Assembly (NCBI GenBank): GCA_964518595.1 | Contig: CAZFHA010000041.1 | Location: 1 to 7,076, forward strand | DNA from: CAZFHA01 sp964518595 | GTDB lineage: Bacteria; Bacillota; Clostridia; Saccharofermentanales; Saccharofermentanaceae | DNA: 7,076 nt | Direction of reading: 5' to 3' | In this document: piece by piece, positions 1-6,275 of the stretch | Layout of the letters: each line of letters opens with the position of its first letter | Position numbering within the stretch: position 1 is the first letter of the stretch | Position numbers and translations under genes: made by a program | The notes under the pieces: model-generated | The model's input: the letters and a program-made list of their open reading frames with translations, nothing else | Database searches by the model: none | Told to the model about the DNA's origin: nothing

Positions 1-3
1 ACA

Positions 4-47
4 GAGCCTTATAGGCTCAGAGCAAACCACCCGTTTGACGGGTGGTT
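4..47. repeat. Tandem hairpins at the left edge, possible IS200/IS605-type end or terminator
   Basis: Two perfect inverted repeats lie 6 nt apart. The first has arms GAGCCT (4-9) and AGGCTC (13-18) around a 3-nt loop. The second has arms AACCACCCGT (25-34) and ACGGGTGGTT (38-47) around loop TTG. The second is GC-rich, but what follows is ATGATTTT rather than a clean T-run, so it would be a mediocre rho-independent terminator. Compact tandem hairpins of this style also occur at the ends of IS200/IS605 (Y1 transposase) elements, so this may be the edge of such an element or a relic lying mostly outside the window. No transposase is visible here. The structure is certain; its function is inference. 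Confidence 0.45.
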
Positions 48-148
48 ATGATTTTAAGGAGGCAAAAACGTAGCTTTGGAGGGGACTTGGATGAGACCAA
101 AATAAAAAATTTTAATGGTAATACTAATTTTAGATGGACAATAGAGAC
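48..148. other. Non-coding spacer with no recognised feature
   Basis: This is AT-rich sequence between the left-edge hairpins and the importer promoter. The only translatable item is a four-codon frame at 91-105 (M-R-P-K-stop) behind a GGAGGGG-like site at 78-84. It is too short to support as a gene. No tRNA, CRISPR or riboswitch-like fold was recognised. Confidence 0.4.
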
Positions 149-176
149 TTGACAATTTGCGACAGTACTATACGAT
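149..176 (+). promoter_or_regulatory. Putative sigma-A promoter of the importer operon
   Basis: A perfect -35 box TTGACA (149-154) is followed after 16 nt by TACGAT (171-176), a 4/6 match to the -10 consensus. An alternative -10, TATACG at 169-174, would leave only 14 nt of spacer. Transcription would start near 183, inside the 5' arm of the hairpin at 179-216, so about 10 of its 14 base pairs would still form in this RNA. It is the best promoter candidate upstream of the ABC genes, but the -10 is weak. Confidence 0.5.
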
Positions 177-178
177 AG

Positions 179-216
179 AAAGTAACAACTTGTTTTTTTT
201 ATCAAGTTGTTACTTT
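179..216 (+). promoter_or_regulatory. 14-bp stem-loop immediately upstream of the importer RBS
   Basis: The arms AAAGTAACAACTTG (179-192) and CAAGTTGTTACTTT (203-216) are perfect reverse complements around a 10-nt loop containing eight consecutive T. The 3' arm ends 3 nt before the GGAGG ribosome binding site (220-224). The stem is AT-rich and lacks a downstream T-tract, so it is not a classic terminator. It could be a DNA operator for a dimeric regulator overlapping the transcription start, an mRNA element that tunes initiation, or a 5' stabiliser. The structure is seen directly; the role is inferred. Confidence 0.6.
196..210 (+). repeat. 15-nt direct repeat, copy 1 (importer leader)
   Basis: TTTTTATCAAGTTGT spans the T-rich loop and part of the 3' arm of the leader hairpin. 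The identical 15-mer recurs at 3018-3032 inside the promoter of the ArsR-family gene. Part of the match is a T-run, which lowers its information content. Confidence 0.45.
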
Positions 217-230
217 TATGGAGGCGGCGA

Positions 231-1358
231 ATGATACGTTTTGAGGCCATTACAAAAAAATATGAACAAAAAACCATTATTGATTCTTTAGATTTAGAGA
301 TTAACCAAGGGGAACTGGCGGTTTTGATCGGGCCTAGCGGTTGTGGCAAAACCACATTGCTAAAAATGATTAATCGGCTGATCCGACCCAGCTCAGGACG
401 AATTTTTATTAAAGATGAAGACATTACCAGTAAAAATGAGATTGATTTACGTCGAAACATTGGTTATGTAATTCAGCAAACGGGACTTTTTCCTCATATG
501 ACCGTGAGAGAAAATATTGAAATTATTCCGCGCCTAGAAAAGCGCTCTGCAGAACAGATTGCCAAGAAAAGCCTTGAGTTAATGGACATGGTGGGGCTTG
601 ATCCTATGGAGTTTTTGGATCGCTATCCCTCTCAGCTTTCAGGTGGTCAGCAGCAGCGGATTGGTGTAGCTAGAGCTTTTGCTTGCGATCCGGATGTCAT
701 TCTAATGGATGAGCCTTTTTCAGCTCTTGATCCCTTGACTCGTTCTCAGCTTCAGGACGAGTTGGCTGATCTGCAAGCGAAGGTACAAAAGACAATTGTT
801 TTTGTGACTCATGATATGGATGAGGCAATTAAAATCGGCGATAGAATTTGCCTTTTAAATCAAGGCAAGGTAGTACAGTATGATACACCGGAGGAAATGA
901 TGAAGAATCCGGCTAATGATTTTGCCGCAGAATTTATCGGCCGCAACCGAATCTGGCTATCTCCGGAATTTATCCGTGCCAGGGATATTATGGTTCATAA
1001 TCCTGTCTGCGGTTTTGCAGATATGACAGCTTTGCGCTGTATTGAACGTATGCGTAGCCGAAAGGTGGATCGGCTGTTTATTACCGACCGGCAGATGAAT
1101 CTTTTAGGGGTAATTTCCGCCCAAACCATACAGGGTGTCTCAAACAAGAATTTACCGGTAAAAGTTATTATGGGTCCTGCGAATCATAAGATTCATCCTG
1201 ATGAGAATATTATTGAAATTTTACAGTTAGTAAATCGGGAGCAGTTATCGGCTGTTCCGGTGGTTGATAATGAAAATACGCTACTGGGTCTTATCACTCG
1301 TAGCAGCCTTGTTACCACCTTGAGTCAACAGTATCTAGAAACGCCGGAGGTTGTTTGA
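231..1358 (+). CDS. ABC transporter ATP-binding protein with C-terminal CBS pair, OpuCA/EgtV/BilEA type
   Basis: This cytoplasmic ATPase of 375 residues energises the importer encoded next. It has Walker A GPSGCGKT (34-41), a Q-loop at QQ 82-83, signature LSGGQQQR (136-143), Walker B ILMDEP (157-162), D-loop SALD (164-167) and switch His194. Two CBS repeats follow, at about 252-310 and 315-368. In OpuA/OpuC-type transporters such repeats sense ionic strength or cyclic di-AMP. Length and order match Bacillus OpuCA (about 380 residues). ATG 231 is chosen because GGAGG at 220-224 sits 6 nt upstream. An in-frame TTG at 207 would lie inside the leader hairpin and add eight unconserved-looking residues. 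The stop overlaps the next start, which indicates translational coupling. The family is secure, but the substrate (betaine, carnitine, choline or ergothioneine) cannot be told from this subunit, so no symbol is assigned. Confidence 0.93.
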   Translation: MIRFEAITKKYEQKTIIDSLDLEINQGELAVLIGPSGCGKTTLLKMINRLIRPSSGRIFIKDEDITSKNEIDLRRNIGYVIQQTGLFPHMTVRENIEIIPRLEKRSAEQIAKKSLELMDMVGLDPMEFLDRYPSQLSGGQQQRIGVARAFACDPDVILMDEPFSALDPLTRSQLQDELADLQAKVQKTIVFVTHDMDEAIKIGDRICLLNQGKVVQYDTPEEMMKNPANDFAAEFIGRNRIWLSPEFIRARDIMVHNPVCGFADMTALRCIERMRSRKVDRLFITDRQMNLLGVISAQTIQGVSNKNLPVKVIMGPANHKIHPDENIIEILQLVNREQLSAVPVVDNENTLLGLITRSSLVTTLSQQYLETPEVV

Positions 1359-2926
1359 TGGATTTTTTACTCTATTTAAAAGATAATCAGGCTGAGATTT
1401 GGCAGAGAATTGCCGAACATCTACAACTTACTCTGCTTTCAGTTAGTTTAGCTATTTTGATAGGGGTGCCGCTGGGTATTCTTATCAGCTATGTGAAGCC
1501 TTTTAAGAAGCCGGTACTCGGTTTTTCTAATGTTATTCAGGCTGTTCCCAGCCTGGCTCTGCTAGGCTTTCTTATTCCCTTTCTTGGAATAGGAACAGCT
1601 CCGGCTATCTTTATGGTGGTGGTGTATTCTCTTTTGCCCATTGTTAAAAATACAGCTACCGGTATTGATAGTATTAGTCGTGAAATGACCGAAGCTGCCA
1701 AAGGCATTGGAATGACCCGACTGCAGGTACTGACCCGGGTAAAACTCCCACAAGCTTTGCCGGTTATTATGGCCGGTGTACGCATATCCGCTGTTACTTC
1801 TGTGGGGTTGGTAACCATTGCCGCTTTTATTGGCGCAGGCGGCCTGGGCTATCTGGTCTATTCAGGGATACGAACAGTTAATACCTACCAGATTTTAGCA
1901 GGAGCAATTCCGGCTTGCCTCATGGCATTATCAATTGATTTCCTGGCGGCTCTGATCGAAAAAGCTGTGACACCGCTGTGCTTTACTGATAAAGTTAAAT
2001 CGGCTGATTGCCGCATGATCCGTCATTATAAAATTCGTCGTCGCATCACTTTGAGTCTGACAGCGGTTTTCTTAGTGCTAATTTTTGCCGGTAATATGTT
2101 GCCTGCCTCTGCTTCGGAAAAAAAGATTGTTGTGGGTGCCAAAGACTTTACTGAGCAAGCCATTTTAGGCAATATTTACGCCACTCTAATTCGGGAAAAT
2201 ACCGACTTAACCGTTGATTTGAAGACGGAACTGGGCTCTTCTGTGGTATTTTCGGCGATTCAGAGTGGCGATGTAGATCTCTACATTGATTATACCGGTA
2301 CAGTATATGGAAATATTCTTGGTTATAGCGAAGCTAAGCAGCCGGAAGATGTGTATCAGATTGCAGTAGAAGAGCTGGCAAGCCGTTACAATTTAAGCAT
2401 GTTAGCACCTCTGGGATTTAACAATACCTACACATTATCTGTGCGGCGGGATACAGCAGAAAAGTATGGACTAAAGACTTTTTCGGATTTAGCCAAAGTC
2501 TCCAAGGATTTAAAATTAGGAGCAACTTTTGAAATTCTGAATCGACCGGATGGAATTCCCAATCTGGTTAAGGCCTATCAAATGGCTTTCAAAGACACTG
2601 TGGCTCTTGATGGTACTCCCCGCTATACAGCAATTAAGAGCGACGAGATCCAGGTCACGGATGCTTTTTCCACTGATGGTATGCTGTTGGAGTTTGATTT
2701 GCAAGTGCTGGAGGATGACAAAAACTTTTTTCCACCTTATTACGCTGCACCGATTATACGCCCAGAGATTTTGGAGCGCTATCCGGAATTAAAAGCGGTG
2801 TTGGATAAAATGAATGGACTTTTGGATGATGAGACTATGCGCAACTTGAATTATCAGGTTGACGTGGAGAAGAAGAATCCTCAGGTTGTGGCAGAAATAT
2901 TTCTTACAGACAAGGGGCTTATTTAG
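1358..2926 (+). CDS. ABC importer permease fused to substrate-binding domain, OpuC/BilEB/EgtU type
   Basis: This is a 522-residue membrane protein. Residues 1-210 form the permease, with about five helices and the coupling motif EAAKGIGMTRLQVLTRVKLP (112-131) that docks on the ATPase. A basic stretch (RRR 227-229) and an extra helix at about 230-250 then tether the extracellular substrate-binding domain (257-522). That domain carries the hallmarks of the glycine betaine/choline-binding OpuAC family: KDFTEQ (262-267), DYTGT (311-315), GFNNTY (353-358), VTDAFSTDG (433-441) and FFPPYYAAP (457-465). The gene starts at ATG 1358, which shares its A with the preceding TGA; GGAGG at 1346-1350 is the ribosome site. 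Permease-binding protein fusions are typical of Listeria BilE and of the ergothioneine importer EgtU. Separate-subunit OpuC is the other relative. Substrate is undetermined; the transporter role is secure. Confidence 0.92.
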   Translation: MDFLLYLKDNQAEIWQRIAEHLQLTLLSVSLAILIGVPLGILISYVKPFKKPVLGFSNVIQAVPSLALLGFLIPFLGIGTAPAIFMVVVYSLLPIVKNTATGIDSISREMTEAAKGIGMTRLQVLTRVKLPQALPVIMAGVRISAVTSVGLVTIAAFIGAGGLGYLVYSGIRTVNTYQILAGAIPACLMALSIDFLAALIEKAVTPLCFTDKVKSADCRMIRHYKIRRRITLSLTAVFLVLIFAGNMLPASASEKKIVVGAKDFTEQAILGNIYATLIRENTDLTVDLKTELGSSVVFSAIQSGDVDLYIDYTGTVYGNILGYSEAKQPEDVYQIAVEELASRYNLSMLAPLGFNNTYTLSVRRDTAEKYGLKTFSDLAKVSKDLKLGATFEILNRPDGIPNLVKAYQMAFKDTVALDGTPRYTAIKSDEIQVTDAFSTDGMLLEFDLQVLEDDKNFFPPYYAAPIIRPEILERYPELKAVLDKMNGLLDDETMRNLNYQVDVEKKNPQVVAEIFLTDKGLI

Positions 2927-2971
2927 CTGTTATAGCTATAGGAATTGGGCAGTATAGAGGTTGTTTTGATA

Positions 2972-3006
2972 AGGTCAGGAGGTGGTTGATACCCCCTGAT
3001 CTTTTT
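2972..3006 (+). terminator. Rho-independent terminator of the importer operon
   Basis: The arms AGGTCAGGAGGT (2972-2983) and ACCCCCTGATCT (2991-3002) pair with one G-T wobble and one A-C mismatch around a 7-nt loop, followed by a run of five T (3002-3006). It lies 45 nt after the permease stop. The -35 box of the next promoter begins only 3 nt beyond the T-run, so the two units are tightly packed but separately transcribed. Confidence 0.82.
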
Positions 3007-3008
3007 GA

Positions 3009-3037
3009 TTGACAGGCTTTTTATCAAGTTGTATATT
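3009..3037 (+). promoter_or_regulatory. Near-consensus sigma-A promoter of the ArsR-CoADR operon
   Basis: TTGACA (3009-3014, 6/6) and TATATT (3032-3037, 5/6) are separated by exactly 17 nt. The start is predicted near 3044, giving a leader of about 127 nt before the ATG at 3171. This is the strongest promoter in the window. Its -10 region is overlapped by the inverted repeat at 3035-3058, as expected for a repressed promoter. Confidence 0.82.
3018..3032 (+). repeat. 15-nt direct repeat, copy 2 (inside the arsR-type promoter spacer)
   Basis: TTTTTATCAAGTTGT lies between the -35 and -10 boxes and is identical to positions 196-210 in the importer leader. It ends on the first base of the -10 box. 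It could be part of a shared protein-binding site or a chance AT-rich match. Confidence 0.45.
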
Positions 3038-3058
3038 AGAAGTTGCTAATCTTCTAAT
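3035..3058. promoter_or_regulatory. Candidate operator for the ArsR-family repressor
   Basis: A perfect inverted repeat, ATTAGAAG (3035-3042) and CTTCTAAT (3051-3058) with an 8-nt spacer, covers the last three bases of the -10 box and the predicted start site. A nested TTAG...CTAA pair adds symmetry. ArsR/SmtB dimers typically bind AT-rich imperfect palindromes of this size overlapping their own promoter, and the downstream gene encodes such a protein. No T-run follows, so it is not a terminator. Binding is inferred. Confidence 0.65.
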
Positions 3059-3170
3059 TTATTCTGGGCAGTTTTACGCGCACTAATGTAAGACCTGTAT
3101 TTTTGGAGCCATAGCCTAGATAAGAGTAGCCAGAGGCATGCCAAGACCTTTGGATGAAAGGGAATGTCGA

Positions 3171-3461
3171 ATGAAAGAAAGTAAGGCACAAAAAATTGCT
3201 ACACTCCTTAAAGTTTTAGCTAATGAAAATCGGCTACTCATCCTCTGCGCTTTAGAACGAGGCGCTCAGAATGTAACTGATCTTCAGCAAAAGATTCCAA
3301 CTATTTCCCAATCGGCTTTATCTCAGCATCTGGCTTTACTGCGAGCACATCAGATTATTGCTTTTCAAAAAAAGGGACAGTATGTAACGTATCACATTGC
3401 GGATCTTCGGGTTAAAGAAGTCCTGAAAGTTTTGGGCGAACATTATTGTGAAGAGAACTAA
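3171..3461 (+). CDS. ArsR-family winged-helix repressor, candidate persulfide sensor (SqrR/BigR-like)
   Basis: This is a 96-residue dimeric DNA-binding regulator. It shows the family pattern: LANENRLLILCAL in the second helix (16-28), recognition helix SQSALSQHLALLR (46-58) and the wing KKGQYVTYHI (67-76). It has only two cysteines, C26 in the LCAL segment and C93 in the terminal HYC. They are 67 residues apart, closely matching the SqrR pair (C41 and C107) that forms a polysulfide bridge on exposure to persulfides. The metal-site CVC motif of classical arsenic sensors is absent. ATG 3171 is chosen because AAAGGGA (3157-3163) sits 7 nt upstream. An in-frame ATG at 3138 would add 11 residues, with AGAGG only 1 nt away. 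The gene shares a transcript with the sulfur enzyme 56 nt downstream, supporting a sulfur signal. Family is secure; ligand is inferred. Confidence 0.88.
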   Translation: MKESKAQKIATLLKVLANENRLLILCALERGAQNVTDLQQKIPTISQSALSQHLALLRAHQIIAFQKKGQYVTYHIADLRVKEVLKVLGEHYCEEN

Positions 3462-3517
3462 CCAAACAGACACAGAGTGCGGCCCAAGGGCTATTAAAGA
3501 GAGGAAAGGGATTTTAT

Positions 3518-6010
3518 ATGGCTAAGATTATAATCGTAGGTGGTGTAGCCGGAGGTGCTACGGCAGCAGCAAGATTGCGACGCTTAAGTGAAAAAGATGA
3601 AATTATTATTTTGGAGCGCGATGAGTTTATTTCTTTTGCTAATTGTGGCCTGCCCTATTATATTGGCGGTGTTATTGAAGAGCGTAGTCATCTTTTGGTA
3701 CAAACGGTAGAGGGCATGTCCCAGCGTTTTCACTTAGATATTCGAAATTTCAGTGAAGGGGTGGCCATAAACCCTCAAAATAAAACCATTACAATTTATG
3801 ATAAAAAAGGGGAGAGAACCTATGCAGAAAGCTATGATACCCTAATCTTATCTCCGGGAGCCAAGCCGATTTTGCCAGCCTTCCCCGGTTTAGAAGAGGC
3901 TGAGGGGATTTTCCCTTTGCGAAACATTCCCGATACGGACAAAATTAAATCCTATTTGCAAGATCATAAGCCTCGACGGGCTGTGGTTGTAGGTGGTGGA
4001 TTTATTGGCATTGAAATGGCTGAGAACCTTGTGGAGCAGGGGGTGGAAGTAACTCTGGTAGAGAAGTTGCCTCAAGTCCTTAGACCCTTGGACTTTGAAC
4101 TGGCCCAATTGGTTCATGAGGAATTAAATGCCCACGGGGTAGACCTACGCCTAGGAGAAGGGGTGGCAGAATTTCGTCAGCATGGGCGAGAGGTAGTTCT
4201 GGAAAGCGGTATCCGTTTAGAGACGGACATGGTTATTCTGGCTATTGGTGTTACCCCAGAAAACGCTTTGGCTAAAAGTGCCGGACTAGCCTTGGGCACT
4301 CGGGGACATATTGTAACTAACGATACTTTGCAAGTTTTTGATCAACAGACTGGCGAAGTTATTCCGGATATTTATGCGGTTGGGGATGTTATTCAGGTGA
4401 CGGATCGGATTGATGGTAGCCCTACGGCTATTCCTTTGGCTTGGCCGGCTAACCGGCAGGGGCGCTTAGTTGCAGATCATATCCATGGACACCAGGTAAG
4501 TTATCCTGGTAGTTTGGGTTCTTCGGTAGTTAAAGTTTTTTCCTTAACTATCGCTGCTACAGGGAATAATAGTGCGACCCTTTCCGCAAAAAAAATACCT
4601 CATCAAGCCATTAGCGCCCATCGGGCTAACCACGCGACTTATTATCCCGGGGCTTCTAATATTGCTTTGAAGCTGTTGTACTCTCCTGAGAGTGGTCAAA
4701 TTCTGGGCGCTCAGGCTGTGGGCAAAGAAGGTACCGAAAAACGCATTGATGTATTGGCCACTGTCATGAGTCTTAAGGGTTCTGTATATGATCTCTCAGC
4801 CCTAGAACTTTGCTATGCACCACCCTATTCCTCGGCTAAAGATCCGGTGAACATCTTGGGGTATATTGCTGAGAATGTCCGAGATGGCTTATTTACCCCT
4901 ATTGGTGTGGATAAAATTGAAAATATTATTGCCCAAGATGGCTTGGTACTAGATGTCAGAACTGCGCTAGAGTTTTCAGTGGGACAGATTAAAGGTAGCA
5001 TCAATATACCTTTGGATGAGCTCAGGCAGCGAGTAGGTGAAATAGCTGTTAGCAAGGATACTCCTATTTATGTATTGTGCCAGGTGGGACTACGAGCTCA
5101 TAATGCCTGTATGATTTTACATAACCTGGGTTTTACTCAGCTGTTCAATGTGGCAGGGGGATATTTGAGCTATAAAGCTTTTCGTTACCTACCAAAGCAG
5201 ATCCAAACCGGTAGTAGATCACCCTCTATGGATGTGGATCAACAAACCCTTACTCCCTCAGACAAAACAACGGATTCCGGAGCTGGGGCGATGATAAAAA
5301 TTAACGCCTGTGGCCTTCAGTGTCCCGGCCCCTTAATGGCTCTTTATCAAGGTATTACAAGTGCTAAAATCGGTGATATGATTCAAATTAAGGTAACGGA
5401 TTCTGGGTTTATTAAAGATGTAAAAGCCTGGTGCGAAACCAATGGACATCAGCTGGTATCAATTGAAAGTGATAAGAACATCCATACGGCGACTGTGCGC
5501 AAAGGTCAAAAAGATAGCTGCCTCAATCTGTCTCCCAGTCAGGAAAATGCTACGATCGTAGTTTTTAGTGGCGAACTAGATAAAGCTCTTGCCACTATGA
5601 TTATTGCCCAAGGGGCAGCAGCGGCGGGGAAAAAAGTTACTTTGTTCTTTACTTTCTGGGGACTTAATATTTTGCGCCGTCAAGAGAAAGTAGCTGTAAA
5701 AAAGAACTTTTTGGAAAAGATGTTCGGAGCTATGATGCCACGAGGCGCCAAAAAATTACCTCTGTCCTCCATGAATATGTTGGGAATGGGGTCTAAAATG
5801 ATTAAACATATCATGAAGACCCATCAAGTAGATGATATTGAAACGCAGATTCGCAAAGCCCAAGAGGTAGGAGTGACTTTTATTGCGTGCACCATGAGTA
5901 TGGATTTGATGGGAATCAAAAAAGAAGAACTGATTGATGGGATTGAGTATGCCGGCGTAGGCAGCTACATTGCTAGCAACGAAAATGCAGGTACGACTCT
6001 CTTTATTTAA
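3518..6010 (+). CDS. Four-domain sulfur enzyme: CoA-disulfide reductase, rhodanese, TusA and DsrE-like fusion
   Basis: This is an 830-residue soluble protein. Residues 1-455 are a CoA-disulfide/persulfide reductase: FAD-binding GGVAGG (8-13), redox Cys43 in FANCGLPYY, NAD(P)H site VVGGGFIGIE (157-166), second FAD motif DIYAVGD (284-290) and the CoADR-typical YAPPYSSAKDPVN (433-445). Residues 463-556 form a rhodanese with active-site loop CQVGLR (521-526). After a polar linker comes a TusA domain (592-662) with CPGP (602-605). Residues 678-830 resemble the DsrE_2 family, with Cys791 in ACTMSMDLMGI. The expected chemistry is NAD(P)H-dependent reduction of CoA disulfide, CoA persulfide or polysulfide, with sulfur passed between cysteines; the order of transfer is inferred. 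Single-domain CoADR is about 440 residues and CoADR-rhodanese about 560. ATG 3518 follows GAGGAAAGGG (3501-3510) by 7 nt. No terminator separates it from the regulator. No frameshift was noticed and all key cysteines are present. Confidence 0.93.
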   Translation: MAKIIIVGGVAGGATAAARLRRLSEKDEIIILERDEFISFANCGLPYYIGGVIEERSHLLVQTVEGMSQRFHLDIRNFSEGVAINPQNKTITIYDKKGERTYAESYDTLILSPGAKPILPAFPGLEEAEGIFPLRNIPDTDKIKSYLQDHKPRRAVVVGGGFIGIEMAENLVEQGVEVTLVEKLPQVLRPLDFELAQLVHEELNAHGVDLRLGEGVAEFRQHGREVVLESGIRLETDMVILAIGVTPENALAKSAGLALGTRGHIVTNDTLQVFDQQTGEVIPDIYAVGDVIQVTDRIDGSPTAIPLAWPANRQGRLVADHIHGHQVSYPGSLGSSVVKVFSLTIAATGNNSATLSAKKIPHQAISAHRANHATYYPGASNIALKLLYSPESGQILGAQAVGKEGTEKRIDVLATVMSLKGSVYDLSALELCYAPPYSSAKDPVNILGYIAENVRDGLFTPIGVDKIENIIAQDGLVLDVRTALEFSVGQIKGSINIPLDELRQRVGEIAVSKDTPIYVLCQVGLRAHNACMILHNLGFTQLFNVAGGYLSYKAFRYLPKQIQTGSRSPSMDVDQQTLTPSDKTTDSGAGAMIKINACGLQCPGPLMALYQGITSAKIGDMIQIKVTDSGFIKDVKAWCETNGHQLVSIESDKNIHTATVRKGQKDSCLNLSPSQENATIVVFSGELDKALATMIIAQGAAAAGKKVTLFFTFWGLNILRRQEKVAVKKNFLEKMFGAMMPRGAKKLPLSSMNMLGMGSKMIKHIMKTHQVDDIETQIRKAQEVGVTFIACTMSMDLMGIKKEELIDGIEYAGVGSYIASNENAGTTLFI

Positions 6011-6031
6011 GTTCAACAGAATTCTAAAAGC

Positions 6032-6076
6032 AAAGCTCTTTCCCAGGTCGTAAGAGACAGCCTGGGAAAGAGCTTT
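6032..6076. terminator. Strong 16-bp hairpin, terminator of the sulfur operon
   Basis: The arms AAAGCTCTTTCCCAGG (6032-6047) and CCTGGGAAAGAGCTTT (6061-6076) are perfectly complementary around a 13-nt loop, 21 nt after the stop of the fusion gene. The downstream tail is A/T-rich (ATAAATTATTTT) rather than a pure T-run, so termination may be partial. In the opposite direction the stem is followed by GCTTTTAG, so it could act weakly both ways. Confidence 0.75.
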
Positions 6077-6118
6077 ATAAATTATTTTAGCGGGAAAAAG
6101 TGGGAAGTTTTGGAAATC

Positions 6119-6147
6119 TTGACATCGCTATCATAAGGTGGTAATAT
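6119..6147 (+). promoter_or_regulatory. Promoter of the membrane-protein gene
   Basis: TTGACA (6119-6124) is followed after 17 nt by TAATAT (6142-6147), a 4/6 match to the -10. A TG at 6139-6140 one base upstream of the hexamer makes it an extended -10. The predicted start near 6154 leaves a leader of about 120 nt before the ATG at 6276. Confidence 0.65.
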
Positions 6148-6175
6148 TCCAATACTTTCTATGTATCTTTATAAT
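6147..6175 (+). promoter_or_regulatory. Possible second promoter with perfect -10
   Basis: TATAAT at 6170-6175 matches the -10 consensus exactly. The sequence 17 nt upstream, TTCCAA (6147-6152), matches the -35 at only three positions. This may be a secondary start for the same gene or chance in an AT-rich leader. Confidence 0.3.
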
Positions 6176-6275
6176 AGTTTATATGGAAGGTATATTTTTC
6201 TCATCGTAGACTTTGGTGCTTGGTTATTGTCCTAATCCCAACACAGGGATATCGGAGTGCGCTCGGGAGGGTGCT

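Noticed and set aside
91..105. Four-codon frame behind a GGAGGGG-like site, possible leader peptide
   Set aside because: It lies upstream of the predicted transcription start and encodes no run of regulatory codons. The support is too thin.
17..460. Reverse-strand open frame of 147 codons over the importer leader and ATPase start
   Set aside because: It lies opposite the conserved Walker A region of a clearly real gene, covers the promoter and hairpin, and its translation shows no family features. It is a shadow frame.
1537..1818. Reverse-strand open frame opposite the permease
   Set aside because: It is fully contained in the conserved permease coding region, including the EAA motif, and has no ribosome site or recognisable protein features.
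2550..2792. 80-codon + strand frame inside the substrate-binding domain
   Set aside because: It is an out-of-frame reading of the conserved binding domain, which is intact in the main frame. No frameshift is needed.
3086..3091. ATG-TAA start-stop in the arsR-type leader, possible regulatory micro-ORF
   Set aside because: No ribosome site precedes it and nothing conserved surrounds it. A six-base match is expected by chance.
3138..3170. Upstream ATG start for the ArsR-type gene
   Set aside because: AGAGG lies only 1 nt before this ATG, too close to serve as its ribosome site, and the extra 11 residues fall outside the family's usual N-terminus. ATG 3171 has AAAGGGA at proper spacing.
3482..3491. 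GCCC-AA-GGGC inverted repeat between the regulator and the fusion gene
   Set aside because: A 4-bp stem with a 2-nt loop cannot form a stable hairpin and no T-run follows, so it does not break the operon.
5756..6016. Reverse-strand open frame over the DsrE-like domain
   Set aside because: It is a shadow of the conserved C-terminal domain of the fusion protein. It has no promoter or ribosome site on that strand.
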